The notes under the pieces: generated by a model | Database searches by the model: none | Told to the model about the DNA's origin: nothing | Seen by the model: the letters and a program-made list of their open reading frames with translations, nothing else | Shown: positions 19,863-22,220 of the stretch, piece after piece | How the letters are laid out: every line of letters begins with the position of its first letter | How positions within the stretch are numbered: position 1 is the stretch's first letter | DNA from: a virus | Direction: 5' to 3' (one strand) | IMG/VR virus record: IMGVR_UViG_3300037357_000069 | Location: 1-22,220 of that record | Length of the DNA: 22,220 bases | Position numbers and translations under genes: made by a program

Positions 19863-22054
19863 AGCCCAAACGGGTTATATTTCCCTCCACTACGAGGCCC
19901 GCCAATGCTCTTAAACGGGCTTCTAGGACGCTCTGGCCTGGCTTCTGGTATCTTCACGGCCTTTGGCTCGTGCAGCGTCTCAGGCTGTCTCAATTCATAT
20001 TCTCTCACAGTCTGAGAAGCGGCCGGGGCCGGTTGCGTTTCCATCTTCACCGGCGCTGGCATTTTAAGCAAAACCTCTTTCCATTTTCGGGCGATCCATT
20101 CCACCACTCCACTCCTGCGATTCCACTCCAGGCCCCCATTGGCATAGACAAGCATGTCGAACGGTTCGTTTCTCTCAGAGGGAGTTAGCTTGCGCCACTC
20201 CGAAATATAAGTCCCATTGCGCTGTTGAATTGACACTTTTTTCTCCGAGCAAACCCCTTGGAAAAACTTTTCATCAAATACCTTGGATTTGGGAAAGTGA
20301 ATTGAGTTAGGGCCGTCCGAGTTATGCAGGTTTCCCGCCACGGTATTCTTGAGATAATCCACATTGAAGTTCAGGACGTAGATTCCGAAAGCTCTTTCTT
20401 TGACGCCGGTAACAATGGAAGATAGCATTTTCGACATGCCAAACCCTTTGATGGCATAGACGTTTTTGTTCTTGTGGTTTCGGCAGAACCGATAGACCGC
20501 TTTTTGCTTGTGTCCTGAGTCCACAAAACCGGAATGGTATGCCATGTCGCCCAGGACGGGATGTTGAAACCTCTTGCCGAACAAATGCTCCGCAACCCGA
20601 TCTTGAAAAGCAGGCATGTCAAAGTCCCCATAAATCACGTTGTAGCCAAGCACCCAGGATTGCTCTGAATCTCCAAAACCGATTGACAGGATTTCTACCC
20701 GGTCGGCTTGGATGTCCATTGAGAATTCAACCAGCATCACGCCGACCGGGGTTGTCTTTTCATCCACCGCAGAGAACCCTAATGCGCGAAGTTCTACCCT
20801 GTAATCCTCCGCTCTGTCATACAGAACTTTCCAATCTACTTTTTCGGATTGATCTTCAAAGACTTCCGTTTTCTTTACGTTAGTCCAGACCATGAAAGTT
20901 TCCCGGCCTCCATGAACCGCCTCCAGGAATTCATCCGCGTTTTGGTGCAAGTAGGTGTCGAAGCCTTGCTTCAAGCCGATGGTCAAATACATCGTCGAAA
21001 GGTGCCTTGACCGAATGCCATTGAATGCCGCTGTAGGCCTCCACGTTGCGCGCAGGTCGATTCCGTTGACACGGATGGCCGGATTGTCCTCGTGTCCAGA
21101 CATGTAGCTGGCAATGCGTTGTGAGTCAGTCCAACCATGCTTGCACTCTTCGCAGATGTAGATGGCTCGCCTCGTGTCGCGCAACGGGAATTCTCCTATC
21201 TCGAAAGCCCTATCAGTCGGATGCCGGCCATCTGTCAAGTGTTTATACTCATCTTCCGTGAAAGAGAATTTGTTATGCTCGGTCTTGAGCCATTGCATGA
21301 ATCCGCAGTGCGGGCATGGCACAAAGTATTTTTGCTGGTCCCCTCGTTTGTATCCGGCGTCAATACGAGAGAATCCGGCAAGCGTAGGAGTGGAGGCTGC
21401 ATTGATCCAAGCATCGCCAAAGGTGGTTGCGGCTCGAATAAGCAACGCCATTTGATCCCCTTCCTTCGTTGCTTTGTAGGCGTCAACTTCGTCGAAGAAT
21501 AACTTCCCCGCCGATGTAGAACGCATTTTTGAAGTCGCATTGCTGCCCATAACTCGGATTGACCCCCCAGGGAAACGACGATTCAACCCGGTGGATTTAC
21601 TATCGCGCATCCTCGGTTCCTTCAATAATCCTTCCATACAAGGAGTGTCTTCAACCGTTGGCATGAATTTATCCCGCATCCAGTCAAGCGCGGTGTCCTC
21701 TGTTTGCCGCATCATAATTATTGACTGCCGAAGTTCGGCAATGCAGTAACAGCATTGGATTATTTGCACGAGCGTTTTCCCAAGCTGCCCGCCTATCTCG
21801 TTGTAACTTTCCCGGACGCCAGGCGAGATTGGATCGTCAAGCATATCCCGCTCATGTGGCATTCTTGACAGATGATATTTTCCCGACTCTGCGTTGCCTT
21901 CGGACGGCACGCGGGCGTTTTTTTCCGCCCACTCAGAGATTTTCAACCTGCTTTTCGGAAGCAGGATTGCATTTTCTCGCTTATCAAATTCTTGAATCAC
22001 AAGAGAATTTCCTGCTGCAGTCGCCGTGGTAAATCTGAATGCCCGCGTGGTCAT
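19859..22054 (-). CDS. terL: Terminase large subunit, GpA family
   Basis: 731 residues from ATG 22054. It packages DNA into the prohead by ATP hydrolysis and cuts genome ends. Visible motifs: SEWA near residue 40 (family N-terminal landmark), Walker A GGQLGKT at 88-94, Walker B KLFFDEVDAY at 184-193, coupling AASTPT at 219-224, and a zinc ribbon with CPHCG at 247-251 and a later CEEC. The nuclease half contains the acidic segments SMDIQADRVEI and GFVDSGHKQKA. The last ~75 residues are Pro-rich. The start is uncertain. The ATG at 22054 has no Shine-Dalgarno and its first 18 codons share DNA with a methylase-like start. A GTG at 22000 with AGGA upstream is an attractive alternative. GpA family membership suggests cos-type packaging. 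Confidence 0.9.
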   Translation of the reverse strand: MTTRAFRFTTATAAGNSLVIQEFDKRENAILLPKSRLKISEWAEKNARVPSEGNAESGKYHLSRMPHERDMLDDPISPGVRESYNEIGGQLGKTLVQIIQCCYCIAELRQSIIMMRQTEDTALDWMRDKFMPTVEDTPCMEGLLKEPRMRDSKSTGLNRRFPGGSIRVMGSNATSKMRSTSAGKLFFDEVDAYKATKEGDQMALLIRAATTFGDAWINAASTPTLAGFSRIDAGYKRGDQQKYFVPCPHCGFMQWLKTEHNKFSFTEDEYKHLTDGRHPTDRAFEIGEFPLRDTRRAIYICEECKHGWTDSQRIASYMSGHEDNPAIRVNGIDLRATWRPTAAFNGIRSRHLSTMYLTIGLKQGFDTYLHQNADEFLEAVHGGRETFMVWTNVKKTEVFEDQSEKVDWKVLYDRAEDYRVELRALGFSAVDEKTTPVGVMLVEFSMDIQADRVEILSIGFGDSEQSWVLGYNVIYGDFDMPAFQDRVAEHLFGKRFQHPVLGDMAYHSGFVDSGHKQKAVYRFCRNHKNKNVYAIKGFGMSKMLSSIVTGVKERAFGIYVLNFNVDYLKNTVAGNLHNSDGPNSIHFPKSKVFDEKFFQGVCSEKKVSIQQRNGTYISEWRKLTPSERNEPFDMLVYANGGLEWNRRSGVVEWIARKWKEVLLKMPAPVKMETQPAPAASQTVREYELRQPETLHEPKAVKIPEARPERPRSPFKSIGGPRSGGKYNPFGL

Positions 22055-22067
22055 AGTAGGGTTTCAT
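21984..22067 (-). pseudogene. Short frame starting like a DNA methyltransferase, relic 1
   Basis: ATG at 22067 overlaps the upstream gene's TGA (ATGA) and has GGAAGGGGCTGGA ahead of it, a better ribosome site than the terminase ATG. It reads MKPYYDHAGIQIYHGDCSRK, then FSCDSRI and stop. MKPYYxxxGIxIYHGDC is the characteristic opening of phage N4/N6 DNA methyltransferases, including the start of motif I region. The rest of the enzyme is absent and the large terminase reads through the same DNA in another frame. Either a methylase relic left by deletion, or a translated leader. Confidence 0.55.
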
Positions 22068-22220
22068 ATTCCAGCCCCTTCCGTTAAAATATCATCCTCC
22101 AATTGCATTGCAGAGACTGGCTTTCCTTTGCTTTCTTTGTCTTTGACAAACTCAGTCCGTATATCGTCAATTACTTTTTGGATGGATGATTTCTGAGACT
22201 CACTAAGTCCAAGCTGGGAT
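22064..22220 (-). CDS. C-terminal end of probable small terminase subunit, partial
   Basis: The frame is open from the right edge and ends at TGA 22064-22066. Visible residues: SQLGLSESQKSSIQKVIDDI, then RTEFVKDKESKGKPVSAMQL and EDDILTEGAGI. They are charged and helical. The only support for a small-terminase role is that it immediately precedes the large terminase. The start and any DNA-binding helix-turn-helix are outside the window. Confidence 0.45.
   Translation of the reverse strand, partial: SQLGLSESQKSSIQKVIDDIRTEFVKDKESKGKPVSAMQLEDDILTEGAGI

Overview
This window is a stretch of the late (packaging, head and tail) region of a tailed bacteriophage or prophage. Every supported gene lies on the minus strand, so transcription runs from high to low coordinates and genes are described in that order. 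The closest recognisable core is lambda-like: GpA-family terminase, lambda-type portal, prohead protease fused to an HK97-fold capsid, long non-contractile tail. The host is probably a Verrucomicrobia-like bacterium. The basis is indirect: several proteins are rich in Asn-Thr and TNW-type stretches and carry export signals, a style seen in secreted proteins of that phylum. There is no integrase, lysis gene, replication gene or host gene here, so prophage and free phage cannot be told apart.

Packaging and head region (22220 to 11396): the end of a probable small terminase gene; large terminase; an Arg-rich tandem-repeat protein; an unrecognised 230-residue protein with a duplicated hairpin-forming repeat; a Dam-type adenine methyltransferase with a 39-bp in-frame minisatellite; a 58-residue protein; a head-tail joining type protein; a 55-residue protein; the portal; a protease-capsid fusion; a secreted Asn/Thr-rich protein; and a coiled-coil protein. 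Two of these, the 58- and 55-residue genes, are easy to miss because they are so short.

Connector and tail region (11309 to 1): a TTG-started probable connector, a basic neck-type protein, a probable tail terminator, two small proteins flanking a signal-peptide protein, probable tail tube, tail chaperone-like protein, a short tape measure, then five or six tail-tip/appendage/fibre proteins. The last two begin with signal peptides, and the final one runs off the left edge. Gene spacing is very tight throughout, with ATGA, TGATG and TAATATG junctions. The only sizeable gap in the tail-ward half is 86 bases containing two hairpins, just before the connector gene.

The most unusual observations are these. 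(1) Two short reading frames begin MKPYY(D/E)(H/Q)A, like the start of an N4/N6 DNA methyltransferase, and each has the next gene's ATG exactly 13 nt inside it. (2) An 18-bp signal, RTTGACTCC-N5-AAAA, occurs at three gene starts and once inside the protease-capsid fusion, exactly at the domain junction. (3) Four proteins inside a virion operon have export signals. (4) TTGACA/TGTCAA is several-fold over-represented on both strands. (5) The Dam gene has a 9-codon mini-cistron at its start and a 13-residue repeat array inside it.
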